The translations under genes and the position numbers were made by a program. Positions 1 to 7,273 of a stretch of 7,621 nucleotides of DNA are shown here, one piece after another. Below the pieces are notes generated by a model. It saw only the letters and a list, made by a program, of their open reading frames with translations. It was not told where the DNA came from and did no database searches. The stretch lies in contig CAZBUK010000134.1 of NCBI GenBank assembly GCA_964495085.1, forward strand, positions 1-7,621, given 5' to 3'. Within the stretch, counting starts at the first letter, position 1. Each line of letters opens with the position of its first letter. The DNA is from CAZBUK01 sp964495085. GTDB lineage: Bacteria; Bacteroidota; Ignavibacteria; T3Sed10-11.

Positions 1-1086
1 TAGTTTTAATGTGTTGTCCCTGTATATCTTTTTCAGTATCGAATCCTGTAAGCCGAAACCGTTCAGGCTCCAATGATATGAGAAAAGAGTGTGATCGTAG
101 AAATGCTCGTCCTCCGTTTCAAGCAAACGGAAGGTAGTACGGTACATTTCGGTATTGAATCCCATATCGGTCCCGTAAAGTAATCGGTCCTGATATTTCC
201 CGTAAAAATCGCGGACAAAACGCGGTATCACTGCGGTCTCGGCATAGCGTGCGGAGATATCCGCATACAGATTCGGATATGAGTCGAGCATCCTGCCGAG
301 CCGGTTCAGATCATAGCTGAGATTTGCGAAATGACAAGCGATAAAGATGGTCCCGGGATGCTTTTGTACCGCGCGTTCCAGGATGTCGATCATACCGCTG
401 TGACCGACGATACCTTCCTGGTCATCGAGACGCCACTTGAGCGCATTCATCATTCCGTCGTTGGTCGAATCCATCGTTACATACATCCAGATCGGATCCG
501 CAACATGGATATTAATCGGAACGTTCAGCTCGCCGGCGCGTTTCAACACCATATCCAGCCGGGGATCGTCAAGATGCAAACCGAATGCGAAATGGCCGCC
601 GAAACGAAGCCCCTGTCCTTTATCCGATAACTCGCCGATTCCACTTGCGCCGGCCTTTACACAACGCTCCAGTTCGGAAGTCACCGCCTCAGAAAATCCG
701 GGACTGTCATAACCGCTAAGATCGAGTCCGCACCAGAGTTCAAAGCGGTCGGGGTAGCGCATATATTCCGCATAGAGGGAATCGAACCGGTCGCCGGTCG
801 AACCGGTCAGGATAATCGTACGCTCTATGCCCACTTCGTCCTTATTGCGAACCCATTGGTCGATCTGCCCGGTGGTTTGTGCGTACGGATGTGAATGCAT
901 GTCGATGACCGGATAGCGCGCTTTTTCCACGTATGTCACGGATACCTTATGCAGCGGCACCGGCTTGAAATTCCGAAGGAGTATATCCGACGGATCATCC
1001 TGAGCGGTGGCTGTTGGTGTTGCGTTCAGAAGAATCAGCTTCAGCAGCAGGAGAGCGGATATACGAATAATGAGAATGTAATTCAT
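1..1086 (-). CDS. Exported amidohydrolase (ACMSD / amidohydrolase_2 type), 3' end cut by window edge
   Basis: A metal-dependent TIM-barrel hydrolase, 362 codons visible and open at the left edge. The reading ends in IYRDNTLKL, which resembles the usual C-terminal helix of the family, so probably only a few residues are missing. Residues 1-28 form a Sec signal peptide (hydrophobic run ILIIRISALLLLKLILL, likely cut near TATAQ). The family's metal ligands are all present: H64 and H66 in DMHSHP, H194 in INIHVADP, H252 in ACHFANLS and D307 in LLYGTDMGF; E152 in GIGEL is also typical. Family members are decarboxylases, aromatic or lactone hydrolases, and sugar-lactonases. With carbohydrate-enzyme neighbours a sugar-lactone or sugar-derivative substrate is a reasonable guess, but it is inference. 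Export is notable because most characterised members are cytoplasmic. The start lies 14 nt after the stop of the GH42-like gene. No Shine-Dalgarno is visible, and the start is chosen because it begins the signal peptide. Sure of the fold and metal site, unsure of the reaction. Confidence 0.9.
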   Translation of the reverse strand, partial: MNYILIIRISALLLLKLILLNATPTATAQDDPSDILLRNFKPVPLHKVSVTYVEKARYPVIDMHSHPYAQTTGQIDQWVRNKDEVGIERTIILTGSTGDRFDSLYAEYMRYPDRFELWCGLDLSGYDSPGFSEAVTSELERCVKAGASGIGELSDKGQGLRFGGHFAFGLHLDDPRLDMVLKRAGELNVPINIHVADPIWMYVTMDSTNDGMMNALKWRLDDQEGIVGHSGMIDILERAVQKHPGTIFIACHFANLSYDLNRLGRMLDSYPNLYADISARYAETAVIPRFVRDFYGKYQDRLLYGTDMGFNTEMYRTTFRLLETEDEHFYDHTLFSYHWSLNGFGLQDSILKKIYRDNTLKL

Positions 1087-1100
1087 AGGATTTGATAAGA

Positions 1101-3293
1101 TTATTTAAGTTCCAGGACAGCGAGACCGTAAATATTTACGAAATCGGCCTCGAATTCAATCACACTTCGTCTATCGATCTCCGTTATGTTATACTCGACG
1201 GGTTCCATACCTCCCAGTCTGCCGTTGAAGGTCAAGGCGCCCGGTTTTTTGCCCTCGGGAAGTGTAATCCTCACCTTCGTATTTCGAGCCGGAGTTACGG
1301 CGCCGTCGATGGTGACGTTATAATTCACAAGATGAGCCAGAAGACTGTTCTGCTTTTTATTCAGCATAACGGATAGTTCGACAAACGGCGTATTATTATA
1401 CAGGCGGGACACATGACCCCCGAGCAGCGATACCGCTTTTTCCGATACGCTCTCGAGAATCTCGTGAAGCCCGGGATCGATTCGCCCGCGTGTAAATCCT
1501 TCCGGAATATCGGCGAACACGTCCGCCATCGACGGCCCGAAAGTCGTGAACTCGCTCGTTAGCTTTGCCGTAACCAGAAATTTTGATTCGGGTATTGTCA
1601 GGGGAATGTAACCGACGAGTCCTTTCTTCACCGAGATATCGGCCGGCGTATCGGGATATTTCCTTCCGGGAAAAAGAGATTCAAGCGCAATCGATTCATG
1701 CATGACGTTGTGTTCGTTTTTGGCCCCCGTTCTCCCGAGGATAACCAATCTGCCGCCATTCTCCACATACCTGATAAGAGCGTTCTGTTTTTCGGTACTG
1801 AGAAGAGGAATGTATGGCAAAACGATAACGTCAAAATTCGAAATGTTGCCGTTCAGTATGTCGTCCTCGACGAATTGTACGTGGGCTATCCCTGCGTCGG
1901 CGAGAACACGTGAAAGACTGAACGTATAGCTTTGCTCGCGGGCGAAGTATTGGTTCATCGAAGCGAGTATCGCAAGCGTACCGGTCTTGTGTGCGCCCAT
2001 GATGTGGGTTTCGTTCCGATGGAGGAAATTATAGATCTCTGTCGCCTCGGGAGGCGTTTCACGTTTTTCCCGGAATATCGCTTGATTGGCAACGGATTCC
2101 GCAATATTTATCTGAGCCATAGCTCCGAGACATTGGGGTGTAGGGTCGGGAAATATCGGGGGCGTTATTTCTGTCGCATATACGATTACCGGTTTTCCAT
2201 GGGCGGCGGCTGTGAGGAACTTCAATGATGGGCTGTTTGAAATCTTCACGCCGTCTTCGTTCTTACGCGGCGCGGTATCGAGATATTCCTGGATTTCTGA
2301 ATAGATAAAATCATGATATCCCTCGCGGCCGAATAGCTCCATATTCCCTGCTGCGTCGTATGCAATCGCCCCGTACCCGAATCCCCCGTATACGTTGCCC
2401 GAAATCATGAAATGGGGATAATGCAGACGGGCGACTGTACGGAGACGCTTATGAAATTCGGCTAATGTATGCCCCCGGAAAATAATCCACTCCATCCAGA
2501 ACGGATCGGTATTCGTGGTCGGCAGCCCCGCATTCTCGTAATCGGCTTTCCCGTATTTCTTCAGAGCTGCTTCCGGGGGCAGATGCTTGCTGAGATATGT
2601 TCTGAACTCTTTTTCACAGTACGTACAGTAGCAGGTCTTTCCCGCCATCTGGGTCCAATCGATATAGACACCGTCGATTCCGGTTTCCGCCTGAGATCGG
2701 ATCCGGCCCTCCATAAGTCGGGAGAAATAAGGATTATTCGGGCACCCCCAGGTTTCAAATCTGCCGGTCCGCTCCTGTCCGTACGGTGCATAACGATAGT
2801 GCGGGAACGATCCGTCGGGCCGTACGGTAATCCATGCATCAGGACTCTCCTGCTCCGGAGGCTTGGGACCGATATAATCTTCGAATTCTTCCCACATCTC
2901 GTGATAGAATTGTACCAAATCGAGCTGCTGTTTCTGAGGTTCGTCCCGGTTGGTCGGCGTTCTGCCGTGGATCGAGGCGGTCATATATCGCAGAACGATA
3001 TAGCCGCGGTCATGAAAGTTCCTGTTCGACTCTTTCGACTGTTGTACCGCCGCATCGAATTCCTCCCGGGTAACCGCTTCGAAGTTAGGGGCGCCGGCTC
3101 CGAATGTCACCGTGAATTTGTTGACTTCAAGAAAAGGAAAATCCGGTCGGTGACCGAGACGCCAGTGACCCCACTCCGTTTCGGGTTTCCAATCGGAGGC
3201 AGCGGATGAGGAGGATTGATTACACGATATAAAAACGTACATCAGACATAATGCAAGCAGCAAAACTGCGATAGTTGATTTTGATATGGTCAT
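1101..3293 (-). CDS. GH42-like glycoside hydrolase lipoprotein with GATase-like (trimerisation-type) domain
   Basis: A 730-residue envelope protein, probably a carbohydrate-active enzyme or binding protein derived from one. Residues 1-24 are a lipoprotein-type signal (hydrophobic run, then FISC with C24) followed by a Ser-rich linker. The -3 Phe makes the lipobox non-canonical. Residues about 38-415 look like the GH42-type TIM barrel: C184 and the C221-x-C223-x-x-C226 motif followed by EKEFRTYL match the zinc-cluster region of GH42 beta-galactosidases. E375 in ATEITPP resembles the E-x-x-P nucleophile segment. Where GH42 has its acid/base Glu, nine residues before the CxCxxC, this protein has D212 (GVYIDW). 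Residues about 437-525 form a Rossmann/GATase-like module (FDVIVLPYIPLL, then YVENGGRLVILG), as in the GH42 trimerisation domain, and the rest is beta-rich. The gene starts 17 nt after the deacetylase-like gene. Other TIM-barrel families with this layout remain possible. Substrate is unknown, and beta-galactosidase activity should not be assumed. Confidence 0.85.
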   Translation of the reverse strand: MTISKSTIAVLLLALCLMYVFISCNQSSSSAASDWKPETEWGHWRLGHRPDFPFLEVNKFTVTFGAGAPNFEAVTREEFDAAVQQSKESNRNFHDRGYIVLRYMTASIHGRTPTNRDEPQKQQLDLVQFYHEMWEEFEDYIGPKPPEQESPDAWITVRPDGSFPHYRYAPYGQERTGRFETWGCPNNPYFSRLMEGRIRSQAETGIDGVYIDWTQMAGKTCYCTYCEKEFRTYLSKHLPPEAALKKYGKADYENAGLPTTNTDPFWMEWIIFRGHTLAEFHKRLRTVARLHYPHFMISGNVYGGFGYGAIAYDAAGNMELFGREGYHDFIYSEIQEYLDTAPRKNEDGVKISNSPSLKFLTAAAHGKPVIVYATEITPPIFPDPTPQCLGAMAQINIAESVANQAIFREKRETPPEATEIYNFLHRNETHIMGAHKTGTLAILASMNQYFAREQSYTFSLSRVLADAGIAHVQFVEDDILNGNISNFDVIVLPYIPLLSTEKQNALIRYVENGGRLVILGRTGAKNEHNVMHESIALESLFPGRKYPDTPADISVKKGLVGYIPLTIPESKFLVTAKLTSEFTTFGPSMADVFADIPEGFTRGRIDPGLHEILESVSEKAVSLLGGHVSRLYNNTPFVELSVMLNKKQNSLLAHLVNYNVTIDGAVTPARNTKVRITLPEGKKPGALTFNGRLGGMEPVEYNITEIDRRSVIEFEADFVNIYGLAVLELK

Positions 3294-3300
3294 GAATATA

Positions 3301-3305
3301 CTCCG
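3301..3305 (-). promoter_or_regulatory. Ribosome binding site CGGAG for the GH42-like gene
   Basis: On the minus strand CGGAG stands 7 nt before the ATG at 3293, inside the 17-nt gap after the upstream TAG. It supports this start codon for the lipoprotein signal. Confidence 0.6.
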
Positions 3306-3310
3306 TCGCT

Positions 3311-5662
3311 CTAGAAGTGTATCGTGAGAATCGAGGCGGTATCTGATGCCGGCAATAATACTGTCGTTTCGGCGCCTCTCACCGTAAATCCGATTTCCGC
3401 ATTGTTATATGTCATCCTTACCGGCACTCGATCCGATACGAATCGTATCTGCGGATCGGTAGTTGATCCGGCTGAGATTTGTAACTCGGAACCGGCGTCC
3501 GATTCGTTGAATCCGTTAATTGCTGCATTTGAAAAAGTTATCCCGAACGCATGTCTCTCCGGTTGAACCAGAATGACGGTTCCGCCGGAGCCGATGGATG
3601 CGGAAAAGCGTCGATCGCCGCTCCCGTTCCACTCTTGTTGATCAGTATGTACGAGTACCGCAGGCGTATGTGTATAAAAAGCCAGACGGGCAGTTGTCTT
3701 GGCTTGCACGGTCACATGCAGTTCGCGATCGTTTCGAAACACATCGGTCACGTGCTTCGACGCATAGATGAGTCTCGGTTCGGCTGCCGGAGAGTCTCCG
3801 AGCTCTATCCGAATGCTATTCCGTTCTTTCCCGAGGTTCGGCAGAATCACCATCCTGTCGCCGAATGCATAATATGGTTTGCCGTTCATGCTGACGCTTT
3901 GAATGTATTCCCGCGTGTTATCTAAACGCAATCCCATACCGCCTGTATTTTCCGCGATATCGTCCGCCGATACATTCGAAAGATCGAGCGTGAAATCGAT
4001 ACCGCCGTCGCGTTGTTTCCAGGTATAGTTCCACTGCTTCATCGCGCGGATTTTCTGGCCGAGTTCTGCAGGCTCCGGTGCGTATATATCGGTTGCTGTA
4101 AATTTCGCCTTTATTGCGTCGTACATCGCTATATTGTTCTCGTTGATGATCCGGTCTTTCGGAGATTGCGGCAGGGTAGATATCGCATAGTCATGCCACA
4201 TCTGATTATATACAAGTCCGCGCCCGATTGAGTTATAGAGATGATCGTAGATCGATTCCTGATAGGCCGTTATCTGTGCCGTCGTATAGCTCCACGTGGG
4301 GTCGTTGAACCATTGATAATCGGGAGAGGGTGTGTTATTGATGACGACAAAGTTCCGCTCTCCGCCCGTAAACCATGTTAGATTCCCGAAACCGACCGGC
4401 ATATTCTGCTCGAAGCCGTGCGTCATAAAAAACGACATCCTCCGGGAGACTTCGTCATAGTCCTTCATACGTATCGTGTTTCCGGGATTGATCATATACT
4501 CGACTCCCTGAACAGGGTACCCGTAATCGCCGGTATTGAATTCGATCTCTTCGATCGATCCGTCCAATTCATCGACCCAACGTTCGGGAGTCATGTTCGC
4601 ATCGATCCGGTGGTATTTACTGTGCGTACCGATTCTTCCCCCGAGTTCTTCGATCCTCCGGCCGAGCGGGGCGAGTTCCTGCCAGCCGGCGCGTGTAGCG
4701 CTGCTCGAGACCCAGGCATAAACCGGCACGACGCCGGTCTCTTTCGCCAGGTCGGCCAGATAATGAATCGTCCGGATCTGTGCGTCCAGATTACCGCTCG
4801 CATCCGCGTCCAATCGGATAATGGAGGTGAGGTTCGCATTCGAGAGCTGCGGAGCCGGTATCGGCCGATCGATATCGCCATACACGATCCACTGCAATCC
4901 GCGGATCAATACATTGAACAACTCGTTTTTATAGAACACCTGCGGGTCTGCATTTCGAAAGAGAGAGGATGCACCTGCATAGGTCGCAAAATCGCTCACG
5001 AGCAGGGTACGCGATGTTCCGTTATCGCGAGCCGAGAGATACGGGTAGGTCCGTTCGCCATCGGTAACGTTCAATAAAGGATCGTTATTGTCTGAGAACA
5101 TAAGTATATTCAATCCGTTGGCGAGGTGCTGGGTAACATACGTAGCGTGCCGATACGGTCGGGTTATGGGATGCTGATAATCATGTACCCGTATCCGGTA
5201 GGAGCTGTTGCCGTGGAAACCGGAAAAGAGAATACCCGGGAGCATCTCGCCTCCCGATTCGGTAATTGCAGTCCCCTTCGCATCATAGAGCGCGAGAGGC
5301 CCGTCGATTATTATATTACCTCCCGTCGCAATGTATTTTTCAAGTATGCCGGCTAGCGTCGTGTGCATGGACCGTTCCACATATGTGCACTGTGTGAGAA
5401 TGAGCGCATCATAACCGGCGATCGCCTGTTCGGTGATCTCCTCGAGATAGAGACAGTCGTAGGGTATTCCGGCAAGATGAGCAATACCCGCCCATCCATG
5501 CGACGACATCTGGGTTATACTCCAGCGATGCTCGTATGAAGATTCACTGATGACAATGCCGATCCGCGGATTGAACTCAATTTCTTGAGCCGGAAGCAGC
5601 TGCCGGAAACAGACCGCATAGATGAGGATCAGTATTCCTGTTATTTGTAACGATCGTTTCAT
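3311..5662 (-). CDS. Secreted GATase-like plus polysaccharide-deacetylase-like (NodB fold) protein
   Basis: A 783-residue exported protein. Residues 1-25 are a Sec signal peptide (MKR, hydrophobic core, likely cut at LPA/QEIEF). Residues about 33-265 look like a class I GATase / Rossmann module: RIGIVISE, then YDALILTQCTYV, then YIATGGNIIIDGP. The glutaminase elbow GxCxG is absent although C92 lies nearby. Residues about 278-530 carry NodB/CE4-like deacetylase signatures: D285 and D287 in IIRLDADASG, H347 and H351 in GTHSKYH, and H490 in NQMWHDY, which resembles the late catalytic His motif. Residues about 535-783 are beta-rich and probably a jelly-roll or carbohydrate-binding region. The likely role is metal-dependent removal of acyl groups from a polysaccharide in the periplasm or outside; the substrate is unknown. 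GATase-like, deacetylase and beta modules in one chain recall PelA and Agd3-type proteins, but homology beyond the fold cannot be tested here. It lies 24 nt after the preceding gene. No Shine-Dalgarno is visible; the start is set by the signal peptide. Confidence 0.87.
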   Translation of the reverse strand: MKRSLQITGILILIYAVCFRQLLPAQEIEFNPRIGIVISESSYEHRWSITQMSSHGWAGIAHLAGIPYDCLYLEEITEQAIAGYDALILTQCTYVERSMHTTLAGILEKYIATGGNIIIDGPLALYDAKGTAITESGGEMLPGILFSGFHGNSSYRIRVHDYQHPITRPYRHATYVTQHLANGLNILMFSDNNDPLLNVTDGERTYPYLSARDNGTSRTLLVSDFATYAGASSLFRNADPQVFYKNELFNVLIRGLQWIVYGDIDRPIPAPQLSNANLTSIIRLDADASGNLDAQIRTIHYLADLAKETGVVPVYAWVSSSATRAGWQELAPLGRRIEELGGRIGTHSKYHRIDANMTPERWVDELDGSIEEIEFNTGDYGYPVQGVEYMINPGNTIRMKDYDEVSRRMSFFMTHGFEQNMPVGFGNLTWFTGGERNFVVINNTPSPDYQWFNDPTWSYTTAQITAYQESIYDHLYNSIGRGLVYNQMWHDYAISTLPQSPKDRIINENNIAMYDAIKAKFTATDIYAPEPAELGQKIRAMKQWNYTWKQRDGGIDFTLDLSNVSADDIAENTGGMGLRLDNTREYIQSVSMNGKPYYAFGDRMVILPNLGKERNSIRIELGDSPAAEPRLIYASKHVTDVFRNDRELHVTVQAKTTARLAFYTHTPAVLVHTDQQEWNGSGDRRFSASIGSGGTVILVQPERHAFGITFSNAAINGFNESDAGSELQISAGSTTDPQIRFVSDRVPVRMTYNNAEIGFTVRGAETTVLLPASDTASILTIHF

Positions 5663-5686
5663 AAGTATCGATGAGGTGTGCGTAAC

Positions 5687-7234
5687 TCAGTAGTTCAGGA
5701 CGATAGTACCGCGTTCGCCCTGTATGTTTCTACCGCTCATCAGAAGTATCAATACGCCGCGATCCGAATCGTACCGTTGAGATTCGATTCTGAGATGTTC
5801 ATTCAGACTCGCGACGGATTTCGGAGGTGTAGTCCGGATTTCCACATATTGTTGACCGTACATTTTTATATCCAACCGCATTTCCGTATCGAAGTCGTCA
5901 ACGTCGTATACAGTATAGGTGCCGGTATTATTGACGACCCGTCTCATGGGCGCACCGCCGACCCCATATTCAAATCTGTATACCTTCCGTTCGAGCGGAG
6001 GCAGATATATATACCCGTAGCCGCCATCCTCATAATACGCTGCTATGGGCGCTCCGTCGAGCAGCGCCTCGGAGATATGTTGACCATGCTCAAGCGGTAC
6101 CGCGAGCACCAAATTTCCAACAATGCCGGAAACATATGCTTCTTCAGGCATCGACCTGTTATCGATCGTTACCTCCCCGGAGACAAGCTCTTCGACCTGT
6201 GTATGCCGTTTATACAGCCATTGCGCATACAATTGCTCGGTATTCTTGGCGAGATAACGATCCGGACGTGACTGAACATTTTTAAAGAATGCGATCCACT
6301 GACGGTTCAACGCGGGCTGGAGAAAATCGTCGGCAGCAAGGAGGTTCGGCCAGTGAGTCTCAATTATATCCGTTTCGAAGCTCTCGATCGGCTCGGTCGG
6401 TAACGATGCGAGTTCGTACCACGGATTACCGTAGTTGAAACGGTCGATCACGAAGACATCGTTATCGAATCCTCCCCCGCCTTTGGGAGGAGGATTCAAT
6501 TCCGGGATGTAACTGAAAAGTGTATTGACATATTTGATGCCGAAATCGGACATTATCTTGCCGGTGCTGTAGTTCCCGTCCGGATTCCAGTAGTAGCCAT
6601 ATGCGCATGGGACAAAGCTTTCGGGATTCGAGTGACCGTTCTCCGGCGTTATCCCGTACTGTGCCATAATATCGGAAAAGCATTCAAGCGTTTGCCGCAT
6701 TATTGTCTCGTCGCGTGGAGAATCGTTCTCCAGATCGTACCATTCTGCTCTCGTCCTTTTTCCGTCCACCCAGTACTCATGGCCGACGCCATGCATTCCG
6801 AATTCAAGATGGGCGGCGTTCGCTTTGACGTAATCCATAATTTCAATTTGCCGGGATCCGATATTCCGGGATTTATCGACCGTTGTTCCGAATTGCGACG
6901 CCGTCGGACATTTATCGGCAACGACACCCAATCGATCCAGTTCGCCGAGTATAAAGAGTCCCTGAAACCTGACTCCGAGAGCCTGTCCGATTTCGACGAT
7001 CGGCCTGTAATCCCGAACATCGAACGATCTACGCACTCCCGCGCGCCACGGTCCGTCCGAGTCTCCGAGCGAGCTTCCCTCCATCCAACCGAGGTCGTCG
7101 ATGGCGATTGCAAATGCGTAGGGGAACAGAATCCGTTGCCCGGATAGAATGCCGTCGGAAGCGAATGTCTGGGTGACAACAATCAGGGCAATCGATACTC
7201 TGAGGATCATAACCAGTGCAGCGTGTAACCGCAT
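5687..7234 (-). CDS. Secreted divergent polysaccharide-deacetylase-like protein (NodB fold)
   Basis: A 515-residue exported protein. Residues 1-25 are a Sec signal peptide cut near TFA/SDG. The ATG at 7234 has AAGGA 8 nt upstream, which decides it over the in-frame Met9. Residues about 38-300 resemble a NodB/CE4 deacetylase: D46-D47 in FAIAIDDLGW, an HxxxH metal motif at H148 and H152 (MHGVGHEYW), and H294 in IIETHWPN as a possible late His. The HxxxH has Gly where CE4 proteins normally have Ser or Thr, and the family's RxPxG segment is replaced by something like GHSNPESF at 200-207. This is therefore a divergent member, or a related barrel fold that may have lost or changed activity. A Pro-Gly run at 248-254 (PPPKGGG) probably marks a surface loop. 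Residues about 350-515 are beta-rich. It is the first gene of the tight four-gene run and probably acts on the same polysaccharide as the next gene. The family call is moderately sure; the reaction is inferred. Confidence 0.82.
   Translation of the reverse strand: MRLHAALVMILRVSIALIVVTQTFASDGILSGQRILFPYAFAIAIDDLGWMEGSSLGDSDGPWRAGVRRSFDVRDYRPIVEIGQALGVRFQGLFILGELDRLGVVADKCPTASQFGTTVDKSRNIGSRQIEIMDYVKANAAHLEFGMHGVGHEYWVDGKRTRAEWYDLENDSPRDETIMRQTLECFSDIMAQYGITPENGHSNPESFVPCAYGYYWNPDGNYSTGKIMSDFGIKYVNTLFSYIPELNPPPKGGGGFDNDVFVIDRFNYGNPWYELASLPTEPIESFETDIIETHWPNLLAADDFLQPALNRQWIAFFKNVQSRPDRYLAKNTEQLYAQWLYKRHTQVEELVSGEVTIDNRSMPEEAYVSGIVGNLVLAVPLEHGQHISEALLDGAPIAAYYEDGGYGYIYLPPLERKVYRFEYGVGGAPMRRVVNNTGTYTVYDVDDFDTEMRLDIKMYGQQYVEIRTTPPKSVASLNEHLRIESQRYDSDRGVLILLMSGRNIQGERGTIVLNY
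6467..6497. repeat. Strong intragenic hairpin in the 7234 deacetylase-like gene
   Basis: GAATCCTCC (6467-6475) is the exact reverse complement of GGAGGATTC (6489-6497). The stem can continue with CCC (6476-6478) pairing GGG (6485-6487) past one bulged A, leaving a 6-nt loop. It encodes the Pro-Gly run around residues 247-256. No T-run follows, so it is not a terminator by the usual rule. Confidence 0.75.
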
Positions 7235-7242
7235 ATAATGTT

Positions 7243-7247
7243 TCCTT
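7243..7247 (-). promoter_or_regulatory. Ribosome binding site AAGGA for the 7234 deacetylase-like gene
   Basis: On the minus strand AAGGA, within AAAAAGGAAA, stands 8 nt before the ATG at 7234. It is the clearest Shine-Dalgarno in the window and supports the full-length signal peptide over the internal Met9. Confidence 0.7.
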
Positions 7248-7273
7248 TTTAATGGGGATCGACAACTTGCTTC

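Noticed and set aside
2469..3209. 246-codon open frame on the plus strand
   Set aside because: It lies wholly antisense to the GH42-like gene, is Arg-rich and shows no domain, signal peptide or motif. The minus-strand frame has clear motifs, so this is a shadow.
3294..3310. Terminator or promoter between the operon genes
   Set aside because: The gaps of 14-24 nt contain no hairpin or T-run and are too short for independent promoters.
4418..5077. 219-codon open frame on the plus strand
   Set aside because: Antisense to the deacetylase-like gene, with Arg/Asp/Ile-rich shadow composition and no recognisable family.
3311..5662. Active glutamine amidotransferase in the N-terminal module
   Set aside because: The fold pattern is GATase-like, but the GxCxG nucleophile elbow and the His-Glu pair are not recognisable, so a structural rather than glutaminase role is more likely.
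5678..6271. 197-codon open frame on the plus strand
   Set aside because: Antisense to the 7234 gene with no supporting motif; it also crosses the operon gap at 5663-5686.
6632..7147. 171-codon plus-strand frame, and a 160-codon minus-strand frame at 6700-7182
   Set aside because: Both overlap the signal peptide and catalytic region of the 7234 gene in other frames and have compositions typical of shadows.
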